A stretch of DNA of 31,708 nucleotides from SZUA-451 sp034721895 (GTDB lineage Bacteria > Campylobacterota > Campylobacteria > Campylobacterales > Sulfurovaceae), in NCBI GenBank assembly GCA_034721895.1, contig JAYEND010000116.1, positions 1-31,708 on the forward strand, given 5' to 3'. The position numbers were made by a program, and so were the translations under genes. The notes below the pieces were generated by a model that did not search any database, was not told the DNA's origin, and was given only the letters and a program-made list of their open reading frames with translations. Of the stretch, positions 21,447-29,977 are shown piece by piece; positions within the stretch are counted from its first letter, which is position 1; every line of letters begins with the position of its first letter.

Positions 21447-22766
21447 CTAGAATTTGTAAGTAAGGTATGCCTGAACTGTATCAGTATCAACGTCTACATC
21501 TACATTTGTGCCAGAATTGGAGCGGGGCGAATAAGATGCATTAATATATGCCAATGCCAGATCCAATCCATAGAAGCTTGTTTCAGCAAGCAATGTCAAC
21601 TCGTCCATATCTGTAGTTGTATCTGCCAAACCACCGAGAATATTTGCATCAGACACAGAAGTAAACTGAGCAGTCAAATTAATGTTGTCATTCACTTTAT
21701 AGGCTGCAGCTACTGCGAAAGACTCTGCGCCTGCCTGTGAAACGAAACCGTAGTTCCACCATGCCTCAGTATAAAGCTTTGACTGGTTACCCAAACCGTT
21801 GAAATAAGTTGGTGTAAGCTGACCAACCATTGTAGCGGTGTTGGCAACAGGAATCACACCGTCTTCATCCACAGCTGAATAAGCTCCCCAGAAACTGAAC
21901 GCTTCATAAGTATATGCTAATTTTACAGCAAATGCCGAAGACTCCGGAAGACCAAGGTCGTCGCCATCGATCAGTGCATACTGTGCACCATATCCGAATC
22001 CTTCATATGTACCGTCAGCCTGAAGCCAAACAGCAGCAGCTGCATCGATCACATCATAATACCATGCCTGGGCAGTAATAAAGTCAAAAGTTCCGATCGC
22101 GGCAACTGTCCAGGCTCCCTTTTCAATCAAATTACCGTTTAAATCTGTAACCGGGAAGTACGCACCTTCAAATCCACCCTTCATAGTGTCGACATAATCT
22201 GCATTACCGTTACCGTCATAGATATATCCACCAACCAACGTCAAATGATCAATATGGTTATCCGTTACAACAGCTGCATCAAATGTGTTGAAGGCAACAC
22301 TCCAGGTTTCAGTAAAGGCAAGCGGTGTATCCAATTGTGTACGACCAAGAATAAAAGAGGTTTTGTCTTCGAATATTTTTCCTGTGATATTGAGTGTATC
22401 GATCCACATCTCATTCATACCGTGAACTGTGCCGCTCACTTCATCATATCCAAAAATCCATGTACTGCTCACTAGATGATCTTCCAGGCCAAGTGAGCTG
22501 ATAGCTGTCAAGCCAAAGTTCGCTGCGATTGAAGGTGTGATCGCATAGGCTACATCAAGATGTGCTGAAGCTTGACCTGTTGCGCTTTCCTGTGAAAAGA
22601 GATCAACAGTTCCATCATCCGTTGTAGTATAGTAAAATTTCACATCTCCACCAAATGTCCATGGTGAAACTTCTTCCACTGCTACCGGTGCCGGCTTAAT
22701 ATCTCCGCCTGCAACTGCTGCGCTTACAGCTATCGCTGTAATTAAACTCAATTTTGTAAATTTCAT
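21447..22766 (-). CDS. Outer-membrane porin (Opr/MOMP-like), second copy
   Basis: A 439-residue precursor with signal peptide MKFTKLSLITAIAVSAAVA, then GGDIKPAPVAVEE, closely matching the start of the mature porin encoded at 10949-12322. The body is beta-strand-rich and acidic, and the C-terminus AYLTYKF ends in phenylalanine, as expected of an outer-membrane barrel. Recurrent strand pairs, such as FGGDVKFYYTTT and SFILGRTQLDTPLAF, resemble its paralogue, with the conserved GRTQL/GRQEL motif in the same region. Substrate specificity is unknown. CAGGAG precedes the ATG. It lies alone between the permease and tpiA, both on the same strand. Confidence 0.8.
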   Translation of the reverse strand: MKFTKLSLITAIAVSAAVAGGDIKPAPVAVEEVSPWTFGGDVKFYYTTTDDGTVDLFSQESATGQASAHLDVAYAITPSIAANFGLTAISSLGLEDHLVSSTWIFGYDEVSGTVHGMNEMWIDTLNITGKIFEDKTSFILGRTQLDTPLAFTETWSVAFNTFDAAVVTDNHIDHLTLVGGYIYDGNGNADYVDTMKGGFEGAYFPVTDLNGNLIEKGAWTVAAIGTFDFITAQAWYYDVIDAAAAVWLQADGTYEGFGYGAQYALIDGDDLGLPESSAFAVKLAYTYEAFSFWGAYSAVDEDGVIPVANTATMVGQLTPTYFNGLGNQSKLYTEAWWNYGFVSQAGAESFAVAAAYKVNDNINLTAQFTSVSDANILGGLADTTTDMDELTLLAETSFYGLDLALAYINASYSPRSNSGTNVDVDVDTDTVQAYLTYKF

Positions 22767-22914
22767 AATTTACTCCTGTTCAAAATTAATATAACATTTG
22801 TCCATAAATGCTTATAGAAAAGATTGTATCGAATATTGTTCAGGCATATCTATTAACTATTGATTAATTTTTAAGCAATTGCTAAAACTGGAGGGAAAGG
22901 TATATATTACATGT

Positions 22915-22943
22915 AAAAGGGTAGGGAGAATCCACCCCCTTTA
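22915..22943 (-). terminator. Imperfect hairpin after tpiA
   Basis: On the minus strand AAAGGG...CCCTTTT with a few inner pairs directly follows the tpiA stop and ends in TTTT. It plausibly ends the gap-pgk-tpiA transcript; the stem has mismatches. Confidence 0.4.
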
Positions 22944-23630
22944 AGCACTGATCATAGAGTAAAAATTCTCCGGATCCAGAGAAGCACTTCCTACCAGTAC
23001 CCCATCGACATTGTCGATGGATATGATCTCTTTGATGTTTGCCGGCTTTGCGCTTCCGCCATAAAGCAGAGGCTTGTCCACAGATTGCTTCAATGCTTTA
23101 TGTGTCGAAGCGATCTCTTCAACTGTGGCGCTGCGTCCGGTTCCGATCGCCCAGATCGGTTCGTAGGCGATGATGAGATTCTCATACGCCGTATTGATTC
23201 CTTCAAACTGTGCCAGGAGATATTCCATCACTGCCTGGTCACCCTTTTCACGGATCTCAATCGGCTCACCGATACAGTAGATGATCTCAAAGCCTTCATT
23301 TTGAAAGAATGCAAACTTCTCCGCTACGATCTCCTGACTCTCATGCAGGATTTCACGCCGTTCGCTGTGTCCGATCAGTATGGTTCGTATCCCGAATTCA
23401 TCGAGCTGTTCCAGACCGATCTCACCGGTATAGGCACCGTTTCCTGCCGGATAGGCATTTTGGGCTCCCACAGTCGCAGGCGTATCAAAGCTGTCAAGAG
23501 CAGTTGACGGAGGGAAGACATAAACATCATTTTCCAAAGAAGCCCCGGCCAGCTTTTGGCTCAACGCCTCCATATATGCTCTGGTCGAACTTCGTGTATG
23601 GTTGGTTTTGAAATTGGCTGCAAAAATCAT
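22941..23630 (-). CDS. tpiA: Triosephosphate isomerase TpiA
   Basis: TpiA interconverts dihydroxyacetone phosphate and glyceraldehyde 3-phosphate. The 229-residue protein is shorter than the E. coli enzyme, as is normal in Campylobacterota. Catalytic features: NFKTN with the substrate-binding lysine (residue 8), LIGHSERRE with the electrophilic histidine, AYEPIWAIGTG with the catalytic glutamate and the flexible loop, and LYGGSAKPAN plus GVLVGSASL for phosphate binding. Its ATG overlaps the pgk stop (23627-23630), so the two are translationally coupled, last in the order gap-pgk-tpiA. Confidence 0.96.
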   Translation of the reverse strand: MIFAANFKTNHTRSSTRAYMEALSQKLAGASLENDVYVFPPSTALDSFDTPATVGAQNAYPAGNGAYTGEIGLEQLDEFGIRTILIGHSERREILHESQEIVAEKFAFFQNEGFEIIYCIGEPIEIREKGDQAVMEYLLAQFEGINTAYENLIIAYEPIWAIGTGRSATVEEIASTHKALKQSVDKPLLYGGSAKPANIKEIISIDNVDGVLVGSASLDPENFYSMISA

Positions 23631-24823
23631 TTAAGCACTTCCAATCCCGGCAAAACTTTACCTTCAATGAGTTCCAGGCTGGCGCCACCACCGGTACTTA
23701 TAAATGTCATCTCATCCGCATCACCTGCTCTCTGAACCACATCGGCCGTATCCCCTCCACCGACGATCGTCGTAGCATGACTCTCCGCTATATGGTGTGA
23801 CATCATCATGCTTCCTTTGGAAAATTTCTCCATCTCAAAAACACCCATCGGTCCATTCCACATGATGGTCTGCGCATCATTGAGAACTTCACGGAAGAGT
23901 CTCGCACTTGCAGGACCGGTATCGAGTCCCATCCATCCCTCAGGGATCTCCTGTGTCGGAAGATATTTCACCGGTACATCTTCACTGAACTCCGGTGCGA
24001 CCACCACATCGACAGGCAGATAGAATTTAACCTTATTCTTTTTGGCTTTGTACATGATCGCTCTGGCTTCATCCAGCAGATCGTCTTCGACAAGAGAGCT
24101 TCCAATGTCATACCCCTGTGCTTTAAGGAAAGTAAATGCCATTCCTCCCCCGATGATGACTTTGTCAACTTTTTGGATCAGATTGACCAATGCCTGTAGT
24201 TTTCCGGAAACTTTACTTCCCCCGACAACTGCAACAAACGGCCTGATAGGATTTTCGATCACTTTTTCAAAGAATTTAACCTCTTTGCCCATCAAAAATC
24301 CTGCTGCCTTTTGCCCCTTGTCAAAGTGCTCAGTGATCGCATAAATAGAAGCATGTTTTCTGTGGCAGGCACCAAACGCATCATTGATATAGACATCTGC
24401 ATAATCTGCCAACTCTTTGGCAAATGTTTCATCGTTGGCAGTCTCTCCTGCTTCATAACGCAGGTTTTCCAGCAATAACACTTCACCGGGCTGCAGAGCC
24501 GCTGCTTTTGCTTTGGCATCCGGGCCCACCACATCTTTTGCCAAATAAAGCTTTTTTTTGATCTTCAGCAGGTTATCCAGCCTTTTAGCTACAGGCTTGA
24601 GGGAATACTCCTCTTCATATTCACCCGCTTTCGGCCTTCCCGAGTGTGAAGCGAGTATGACTTTACAGTCCCTGTCGATACAGTAACGAATCGTCTGCAA
24701 AGCAGAACGAATACGTCTGTCATCGGTAATATTGCCAAACTCATCCATCGGAACATTAAAATCACAACGGATAAAAACTCTTTTGCCATCTATATCATCT
24801 AAATCTTTAATGGTTCTTAACAT
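23627..24823 (-). CDS. pgk: Phosphoglycerate kinase Pgk
   Basis: Pgk transfers phosphate between 1,3-bisphosphoglycerate and ADP. The 398-residue protein has RVFIRCDFNVPMD near the N-terminus, SHSGRPK, the hinge and nucleotide region with VGGSKVSGKL and GGGMAFTFL, GPMGVFE, and the ATP-binding GGGDTADV and STGGGASLELIEG. Length and all motifs are standard. It starts 48 bp after gap and overlaps tpiA by 4 bp. In an autotroph these three enzymes would work in gluconeogenesis as well as glycolysis; that is inference. Confidence 0.97.
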   Translation of the reverse strand: MLRTIKDLDDIDGKRVFIRCDFNVPMDEFGNITDDRRIRSALQTIRYCIDRDCKVILASHSGRPKAGEYEEEYSLKPVAKRLDNLLKIKKKLYLAKDVVGPDAKAKAAALQPGEVLLLENLRYEAGETANDETFAKELADYADVYINDAFGACHRKHASIYAITEHFDKGQKAAGFLMGKEVKFFEKVIENPIRPFVAVVGGSKVSGKLQALVNLIQKVDKVIIGGGMAFTFLKAQGYDIGSSLVEDDLLDEARAIMYKAKKNKVKFYLPVDVVVAPEFSEDVPVKYLPTQEIPEGWMGLDTGPASARLFREVLNDAQTIMWNGPMGVFEMEKFSKGSMMMSHHIAESHATTIVGGGDTADVVQRAGDADEMTFISTGGGASLELIEGKVLPGLEVLK

Positions 24824-24871
24824 TTACTTCTTTCCTCTGCTTTGTTTTTTTCTTATCTATTTTTTACTTAT

Positions 24872-25867
24872 CTATTTATCACTTACATGCACTGCCATAT
24901 CTACCAAACGACAGGAGTACCCCCACTCATTGTCGTACCATGAGAGTACTTTGACCATATTGCCGCCAATCACCTGAATCGTATCGAGTGCCACCACGGT
25001 ACTGTTGGATTCACCTACAAAATCCTGGGAAACCCTATACTCATCATCTACAGCCAGAATACCCTCATGCGAGCCTTCACTTGCCTCTCTCAAGGCTGCA
25101 ACGACCTCATCAAGCGTCACATCTTTTTTGAGATCAACTGTCAAATCCACCATGGAAACATCCGGTGTCGGAACCCTGATGGCCTGTCCATTGAGTTTCC
25201 CCGCCAGATTTGGTAACACTTTGGAGATCGCTTTGGCTGCACCTGTCGTCGTAGGGACCAGGTTGACTGCGCCTGATCTACCTTTTCTTGGATCTTTCTT
25301 GTGTTTCCCATCCAGGATCGGCTGAGAAGCGGTATAGCTGTGAATGGTGGTCATCAATCCCTTTTCGATACCAAAAGCATCATCGAGCACTTTGGCTACC
25401 GGGGCCAGACCATTGGTCGTACAGCTTGCATTGGAAACAATTTGCTGCCCTTCATAAGTCTCCTCATTTGCGCCGATCACGAAAGTAGGCGTATCATCTT
25501 TGGCTGGAGCAGAAAAAACAACTTTTTTAATGCCGTTATCGATATAAGCCTGGGCACTCTCCTGTGTTAAAAATGCCCCGGTACACTCCAGAACAGTTTC
25601 GGCACCATAATCAGCAAAATTGATTTTGGCCGGATCACGTTCAGAAAGTATCTTCGCTTTCTCGTTCCCGATATGGAGATAACCATCCTCCACTTTGACA
25701 TCTTCACGTCTGCCGTGAACACTGTCATACTTCAAACCATATTGAAGTATTTCAGCCGTACCGCTTGCATTCACTGCCACCAACTCCACATCATCCCGAT
25801 CTGAAATGATGCGCGCAACACATCTACCAATTCTTCCAAGTCCGTTAATTGCAATTTTTACTGCCAT
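24872..25867 (-). CDS. gap: Glyceraldehyde-3-phosphate dehydrogenase (type I)
   Basis: This enzyme oxidises glyceraldehyde 3-phosphate to 1,3-bisphosphoglycerate with NAD(P)+. The 331-residue protein has the Rossmann motif INGLGRIGR at residues 6-14, the catalytic SNASCTTNGLAPV with the active-site cysteine near residue 150, the histidine in TIHSYTASQ, and WYDNEWGYS near the C-terminus. It is the first gene of gap-pgk-tpiA and is divergent from nadD; the 83-bp gap must hold both promoters. On the minus strand TATAAAAT near 25930 is a plausible -10. AAAGGA precedes the ATG with a slightly long spacer. Confidence 0.97.
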   Translation of the reverse strand: MAVKIAINGLGRIGRCVARIISDRDDVELVAVNASGTAEILQYGLKYDSVHGRREDVKVEDGYLHIGNEKAKILSERDPAKINFADYGAETVLECTGAFLTQESAQAYIDNGIKKVVFSAPAKDDTPTFVIGANEETYEGQQIVSNASCTTNGLAPVAKVLDDAFGIEKGLMTTIHSYTASQPILDGKHKKDPRKGRSGAVNLVPTTTGAAKAISKVLPNLAGKLNGQAIRVPTPDVSMVDLTVDLKKDVTLDEVVAALREASEGSHEGILAVDDEYRVSQDFVGESNSTVVALDTIQVIGGNMVKVLSWYDNEWGYSCRLVDMAVHVSDK

Positions 25868-25950
25868 ATACCATCCTTTATGTATTTAGGGTTACTAGAA
25901 GCACCCTTATGATAAACTTCACTTTATTTTATAGCAAGTGAGGTTATTGT

Positions 25951-26505
25951 TTGATTAAAGTTGCAATCTTTGGAGGCAGTTTTGATCCCCCGCACAAAGG
26001 GCATCAGGCTGTAGTAGAAAAGGCACTGAAAGAGTTGAATATCGATAAGCTGATTATTCTGCCTGCCTTTTTGAATCCTTTCAAGGAGAGCACACTGGCT
26101 TCACCCGAAGAGAGACTGGCCTGGTGCCATCAACTCTTTGGGGATATTTCCGGTGTCGAGGTCAGTGATCATGAGATCCGATCAGGTCGCCCGGTCTACA
26201 CCAGCGAAAGCCTCCGGTATTTTCAGAAAACCTATGATGTGGCCTACCTCATTATCGGAACGGACAATCTTGCTTCCATTACAAAGTGGCATGAGTTTAA
26301 CCGGATAAACAATGATATCATTTGGGTTATCGCAGACAGGAAAGAACATCCTCTGCATACTGAGATGCTCCAAAACTGGGTACCATTGAAAGTTGATGCA
26401 CCTGTCAGTTCGACAGAGATAAGAGAGAGCGGTGATCTGAGTATGGTCGATAACCGCATAAAAGATGAAGTCAAAACACTTCTATATGAACAAAGGAAAA
26501 AATGA
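25951..26505 (+). CDS. nadD: Nicotinate-nucleotide adenylyltransferase NadD
   Basis: NadD adenylates nicotinate mononucleotide in NAD synthesis. The 184-residue protein has the nucleotidyltransferase motif GGSFDPPHKGH at residues 9-19 (HxGH type) and the C-terminal SSTEIRESG (ISSTxxR type) near residue 150, with LIIGTDNLASITKWH in between. The start is TTG at 25951, weakly supported by GTGAGG upstream; the first residues IKVAIFGGSFDPPH fit the family start. The stop is directly followed by the rsfS ATG with no spacer. Confidence 0.93.
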   Translation: MIKVAIFGGSFDPPHKGHQAVVEKALKELNIDKLIILPAFLNPFKESTLASPEERLAWCHQLFGDISGVEVSDHEIRSGRPVYTSESLRYFQKTYDVAYLIIGTDNLASITKWHEFNRINNDIIWVIADRKEHPLHTEMLQNWVPLKVDAPVSSTEIRESGDLSMVDNRIKDEVKTLLYEQRKK

Positions 26506-26838
26506 ATGACCATTGACGAAAGAATCGAAAGAATTATCACCATTCTGGATGACAAAAAAGCGGAAGAGATTGAAGTATTCAATCTCGATGATATCGACTA
26601 CATTGCCCAGCGTGTCGTCATAGCCAATTCACTTGGAGGCAAACATACCCAGGCACTTTATGATAATCTCAAAAACAAACTCAAACCTCTGGGGGAAGAG
26701 TTCCTCGCTGCAGACGAGAGCGATCAATGGGTCGTTGCCGACCTGGGAGATATTCTGATCCATATCATGACACCGGAGTATCGACAAAAATACTCACTGG
26801 AAAGCTTTCTCAGCGAACTGCAAAAGCCGCGGGCTTAA
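26506..26838 (+). CDS. rsfS: Ribosomal silencing factor RsfS
   Basis: RsfS (DUF143, Iojap type) binds ribosomal protein L14 and blocks subunit joining when nutrients are short. The 110-residue protein shows the family core VIANSLGGKHTQALYDNL, DESDQWVVADLGDILIHIMTPEYRQKYSLESF. It starts immediately after the nadD stop, with CAAAGGAAA upstream serving as its ribosome binding site. The nadD-rsfS pairing is common in bacteria, and its placement next to divergent gap-pgk-tpiA matches other Campylobacterota. It converges on the membrane protein gene with 3 bp between the ends and no visible terminator. Confidence 0.93.
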   Translation: MTIDERIERIITILDDKKAEEIEVFNLDDIDYIAQRVVIANSLGGKHTQALYDNLKNKLKPLGEEFLAADESDQWVVADLGDILIHIMTPEYRQKYSLESFLSELQKPRA

Positions 26839-26841
26839 TCT

Positions 26842-27168
26842 TCAGCCTCCTGCCCCTCCGGAACCGATCACTCTTTCCAGAAGCACAAAGAGTAACAGGG
26901 TGATCACAGGAGAAAACATCACCTGCCAGTAGAACTTGTCTCTGACGATATAAAACAGCAAGGCACCCCAGGCGATCACAATCAAAATAAAATGGGCAAT
27001 AAACAGCGGCACCACACTCCGTACCATATTGCCCAGTCCGGCCAAGGTCAGGATGACACCAAATGCTCCCAGAGAAATCAGAAGCTTCTTCCAATCACGA
27101 TGACGATAGAAATCCAACCCTATAATACCGAGCGTCAAAAGAATAGCTAAAATAACCATTGCTTTCAT
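26842..27168 (-). CDS. Small integral membrane protein of unknown function
   Basis: A 108-residue protein with three to four hydrophobic helices (starting MKAMVILAILLTLGIIGLDF, then LLISLGAFGVILTLAGLG, VPLFIAHFILIVIAWGALLF and FSPVITLLLFVLLERVIG) and a glycine-rich tail. I recognise no family. The start at 27168 is preferred over an in-frame ATG 24 bp earlier because AAGGGAG lies just upstream of it. It follows argS by 61 bp on the same strand, but a terminator-like hairpin lies between, so it may have its own promoter. Confidence 0.65.
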   Translation of the reverse strand: MKAMVILAILLTLGIIGLDFYRHRDWKKLLISLGAFGVILTLAGLGNMVRSVVPLFIAHFILIVIAWGALLFYIVRDKFYWQVMFSPVITLLLFVLLERVIGSGGAGG

Positions 27169-27183
27169 GGTCTTCTCCCTTAT

Positions 27184-27210
27184 AAAAATCAAAGCTTTTC
27201 AAAGAAAAGC
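27184..27210 (-). terminator. Terminator after argS
   Basis: On the minus strand the perfect 7-bp hairpin GCTTTTC-TTT-GAAAAGC is followed by TTTGATTTTT, 19 bp after the argS stop. Confidence 0.6.
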
Positions 27211-27229
27211 ATACCACAATTATTAATTG

Positions 27230-28930
27230 TTAAAGCCTGTCAACCACTTCGATCCCAAGAATTTCCAATCCCTGCTTAATCACTTTGGCAGTCAGCGCTG
27301 CCAGAGCCAAACGACTCTCTCTGGTCTCTTTGTCAATTCCCTCTTTGAGAATAGGGTTTTGTTCATAGAAACGCATAAAGAGTGTCGTCAGATCATAAAG
27401 ATAACCGGTGATCTGATGCGGTGCAGCATCTTTGGCTGCTTTCTCCAGGATATCTTCAAAACGCAGAAGCATGACAGTCAGACGGTGTTCAATCTCATTG
27501 CCGATTACAATATTCTGACCTATCTCTCCATCATATTTCCTGAAGATACTCATGATACGGGCATAGGCATACTGCTGATAGAGTGAAGTATTGCCCTCCA
27601 GACTAAGCATCTTGTCCCAGTCAAAGATATAGTTGGATTCCCTGTTGATCGAAAGGTCGGCATATTTGACTGCACCGATACCAATGACACGGGCAAGTGC
27701 CTCAAGCTCTTCCGGGCTATAGTTCTCTTTTTCTTTGATCGCTTCTTTGGCCCGCACGACTGCTTCATCCAAAAGATCGATCAGTTTGACCGTGCCACCA
27801 TCCCTGGTTTTGAACGGTCTGCCGCCTTTATCCATCATCGTACCGAAAGCCACATGCTCCAGAAGGACATCTTCCCGGACCAGGCCGCTCTCTTTGGCCA
27901 CACGGAAAACCTGTTTGAAATGTCCTGTCTGACGAGCGTCCACGACATAGGAGATGCGTTTGGCACCGAGTATTTCGGAACGATACCAGAGTGCTGCCAG
28001 ATCAGTCGTAGCATAGAGGTAACCCCCATCACCTTTTTGCACAATGACAGGGATTTCCTCACCCTCGAGAAAAACACACTTGGCCCCCTCACTGATCTGG
28101 AGTTGGCCTTTCTCTTCCAGCGCCTCGATCACTCCCGGCAATCGCTCACTATAAAAACTCTCTGCACTGACATCTTCCCGAGTAAGGTTAACTCCCAGCT
28201 TTTCATATACTTCTTCGCAATGCCCCAGTGAAATACCGATGAACTTCTTCCAGAGGGTGAGACAGTGCAGATCTCCGCTTTGTATCTTGACCACATACTC
28301 TCTGGCTTTATCCGCAAAAGCACTCTCTTCATCAAAACGCTTCTTAGCATCTTTATAAAACTGCTCCAGGTCTTTGAGGTTTTCACCCCCGTACTCACTT
28401 CCGATCTCTTCCAGGTAAGCGATCAGCATGCCAAACTGTGTCCCCCAGTCTCCGATATGATTCTGACGGATCACCTCATCACCCAGAAAAGTGAATAAAT
28501 TAGCCAGCGTATCTCCGATAATCGTCGATCTCAAATGCCCTACATGCATCTGCTTGGCCATATTGGGACCGGAGTAGTCAACCACCACTTTGAGAGGATC
28601 GGCTTTCTTCTCTACACCGGTACGCTCATTGGTGAGTATTTCTCCTGCCTGTTCTGCCAGCCAGTCGTGGTTCAACCAGATATTGATAAAGCCTGGACCT
28701 GCAACTTCGACTTTAGCGATCAACCCTTCTGTGTCGATCAGTGCAACCACATCAGCGGCAATTTCACGGGGATTTCGTTTGAGCTGTTTTGCAAGAGGCA
28801 TGATACCGTTGAACTGGTAATCACCAAATTCCGGTTTGGTAGCCTCAGTCACAGTGACCTGAGCCGTTTCAATAGAAGCTTTGGCTAAAGCATTTTCAAT
28901 AAGTTGATTGATTTGTTGTTTTAGTTTCAT
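27230..28930 (-). CDS. argS: Arginyl-tRNA synthetase ArgS
   Basis: ArgS charges tRNA(Arg). The 566-residue class I synthetase has the N-terminal Add-1 domain (EFGDYQFNGIMPLAKQL), the signature GPNMAKQMHVGHLRSTIIGD containing HVGH (HIGH type), the VDARQTGHFKQVF region, and the C-terminal anticodon-binding domain starting near YQQYAYARI. The KMSK motif is degenerate in many ArgS; here TMMDKGGRPFKTRDG is at the expected place. It follows tatA by 96 bp. The gene order poly-E, gmk, tatA, argS is shared with Campylobacter and Helicobacter. Confidence 0.97.
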   Translation of the reverse strand: MKLKQQINQLIENALAKASIETAQVTVTEATKPEFGDYQFNGIMPLAKQLKRNPREIAADVVALIDTEGLIAKVEVAGPGFINIWLNHDWLAEQAGEILTNERTGVEKKADPLKVVVDYSGPNMAKQMHVGHLRSTIIGDTLANLFTFLGDEVIRQNHIGDWGTQFGMLIAYLEEIGSEYGGENLKDLEQFYKDAKKRFDEESAFADKAREYVVKIQSGDLHCLTLWKKFIGISLGHCEEVYEKLGVNLTREDVSAESFYSERLPGVIEALEEKGQLQISEGAKCVFLEGEEIPVIVQKGDGGYLYATTDLAALWYRSEILGAKRISYVVDARQTGHFKQVFRVAKESGLVREDVLLEHVAFGTMMDKGGRPFKTRDGGTVKLIDLLDEAVVRAKEAIKEKENYSPEELEALARVIGIGAVKYADLSINRESNYIFDWDKMLSLEGNTSLYQQYAYARIMSIFRKYDGEIGQNIVIGNEIEHRLTVMLLRFEDILEKAAKDAAPHQITGYLYDLTTLFMRFYEQNPILKEGIDKETRESRLALAALTAKVIKQGLEILGIEVVDRL

Positions 28931-29026
28931 AATCTGCTGTCCGATATGGATTTGGGAAGTGTTTTGAAGTTGGCTGCCGAAGAAGCTGCCAAAAAATGCA
29001 AGGCAGCAAAAAATCTAAGGATGGCC

Positions 29027-29266
29027 TTAAGCGTTTTCGTTTTTAGTCTCAGTAGTGGTTTCAGCTACTTTTGTCTCTTTTTTCTTTTCGATCTCTTTGG
29101 CCTCAGGCGTTGTCTCAACAACTTCATTATCCTCTTTAACCGCTTTTTTGAAATCCTTGATCCCCTTACCAACACCTTTTGCAAGATCCGGTATCTTCTT
29201 TGCTCCGAAGAGAAGTACCACAATCGCTAAGATGATCAATAGTTCCGGCATACTTGGCATACCCAT
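29027..29266 (-). CDS. tatA: Sec-independent translocase protein TatA
   Basis: TatA forms the channel component for export of folded twin-arginine proteins. The 79-residue protein has one N-terminal membrane helix (MPELLIILAIVVLLFGA), the conserved KKIPDLAKGVGKGIKDFKKA hinge and amphipathic helix, and a charged C-terminal tail. It is needed for export of NapA, encoded here at 3230, and probably NapG. AAAGGAT precedes the ATG region. A TATAAT at 29322-29317 suggests its own promoter in addition to read-through from gmk. TatB and TatC are not in this window. Confidence 0.95.
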   Translation of the reverse strand: MGMPSMPELLIILAIVVLLFGAKKIPDLAKGVGKGIKDFKKAVKEDNEVVETTPEAKEIEKKKETKVAETTTETKNENA

Positions 29267-29316
29267 GTCAATCCTTTGTTTAGCCCCTCTCTCAGGACTA
29301 TCAATAAATTTTTGTT

Positions 29317-29322
29317 ATTATA
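29317..29322 (-). promoter_or_regulatory. Candidate -10 for tatA
   Basis: TATAAT on the minus strand, 51 bp upstream of tatA within the 98-bp gmk-tatA gap. No clear -35. Confidence 0.4.
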
Positions 29323-29364
29323 CTTGAAATTTTTTAAGGGAAGCTATTCCTATTCGGAAGTGCT

Positions 29365-29976
29365 CTAATTCTCCAGCCAATTGCGAACAAATGCTTCTTC
29401 TTCGCTCTCACTATGCTTCAGCCTTGCAGCATTGGCAACGATCGTAAACTCTGCAGCAGCCTGTTTCACATCATCATTGATGATGAAATAGTCATACTCT
29501 CCCACTGCATGGATCTCATTTTGTGCATTCACAAGCCGCTTTTGGATCACTTCTTCTTCATCCGTACAGCGTGCACGAAGCCGGTTTTCCAATTCTCGAA
29601 GTGTCGGCGGAGTGATAAAAACTGAAGTGGTAATATCATTCAACTTTGCACGCACCAGCCTATGCCCCTGAACATCGATATCAAAGATCACCAGTTTCCC
29701 TGCACCCAAAGCTTCCTCTACAGGTTTCATCGATGTACCGTAGTAGTTACCGTGTACCTCTGCATACTCCAGGAAATTTCCGGCCCTGATATCATCTTCA
29801 AAAGCTTCCCGGCTGACAAAATAGTAATCTGTTCCATCAGCTTCTCCATCCCTTGGCGCTCTGGTCGTTGTAGAGATAGAGAAGTAGTACTCTCCGATAT
29901 CCCCGGATGCTGCTGAAATAATTGTGCTCTTCCCTGCTCCGCTGGGTCCTGAAAGTACCAGAATTGCGCCAGACAT
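29365..29976 (-). CDS. gmk: Guanylate kinase Gmk
   Basis: Gmk phosphorylates GMP to GDP. The 203-residue protein has the P-loop GPSGAGKST near the N-terminus, the GMP-binding STTTRAPRDGEADGTDYYF, FLEYAEVHGNYYGTS, and VIFDIDVQGH. The start at 29976 is chosen because AAGGGGG lies just upstream and the protein then begins MSGAILVLSGPSG; a longer frame adds 15 residues that overlap the end of the preceding gene. It begins 1 bp after the stop of the poly-E-like gene, so the two are co-transcribed. Confidence 0.96.
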   Translation of the reverse strand: MSGAILVLSGPSGAGKSTIISAASGDIGEYYFSISTTTRAPRDGEADGTDYYFVSREAFEDDIRAGNFLEYAEVHGNYYGTSMKPVEEALGAGKLVIFDIDVQGHRLVRAKLNDITTSVFITPPTLRELENRLRARCTDEEEVIQKRLVNAQNEIHAVGEYDYFIINDDVKQAAAEFTIVANAARLKHSESEEEAFVRNWLEN

Positions 29977-29977
29977 C

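Noticed and set aside
23672..23684. CTGGCGCCACCAC in pgk matching the tRNA-like fragment at 1368-1380
   Set aside because: This is coding sequence for the conserved GGGAS motif of phosphoglycerate kinase; a 13-base match is coincidence, not a second att site.
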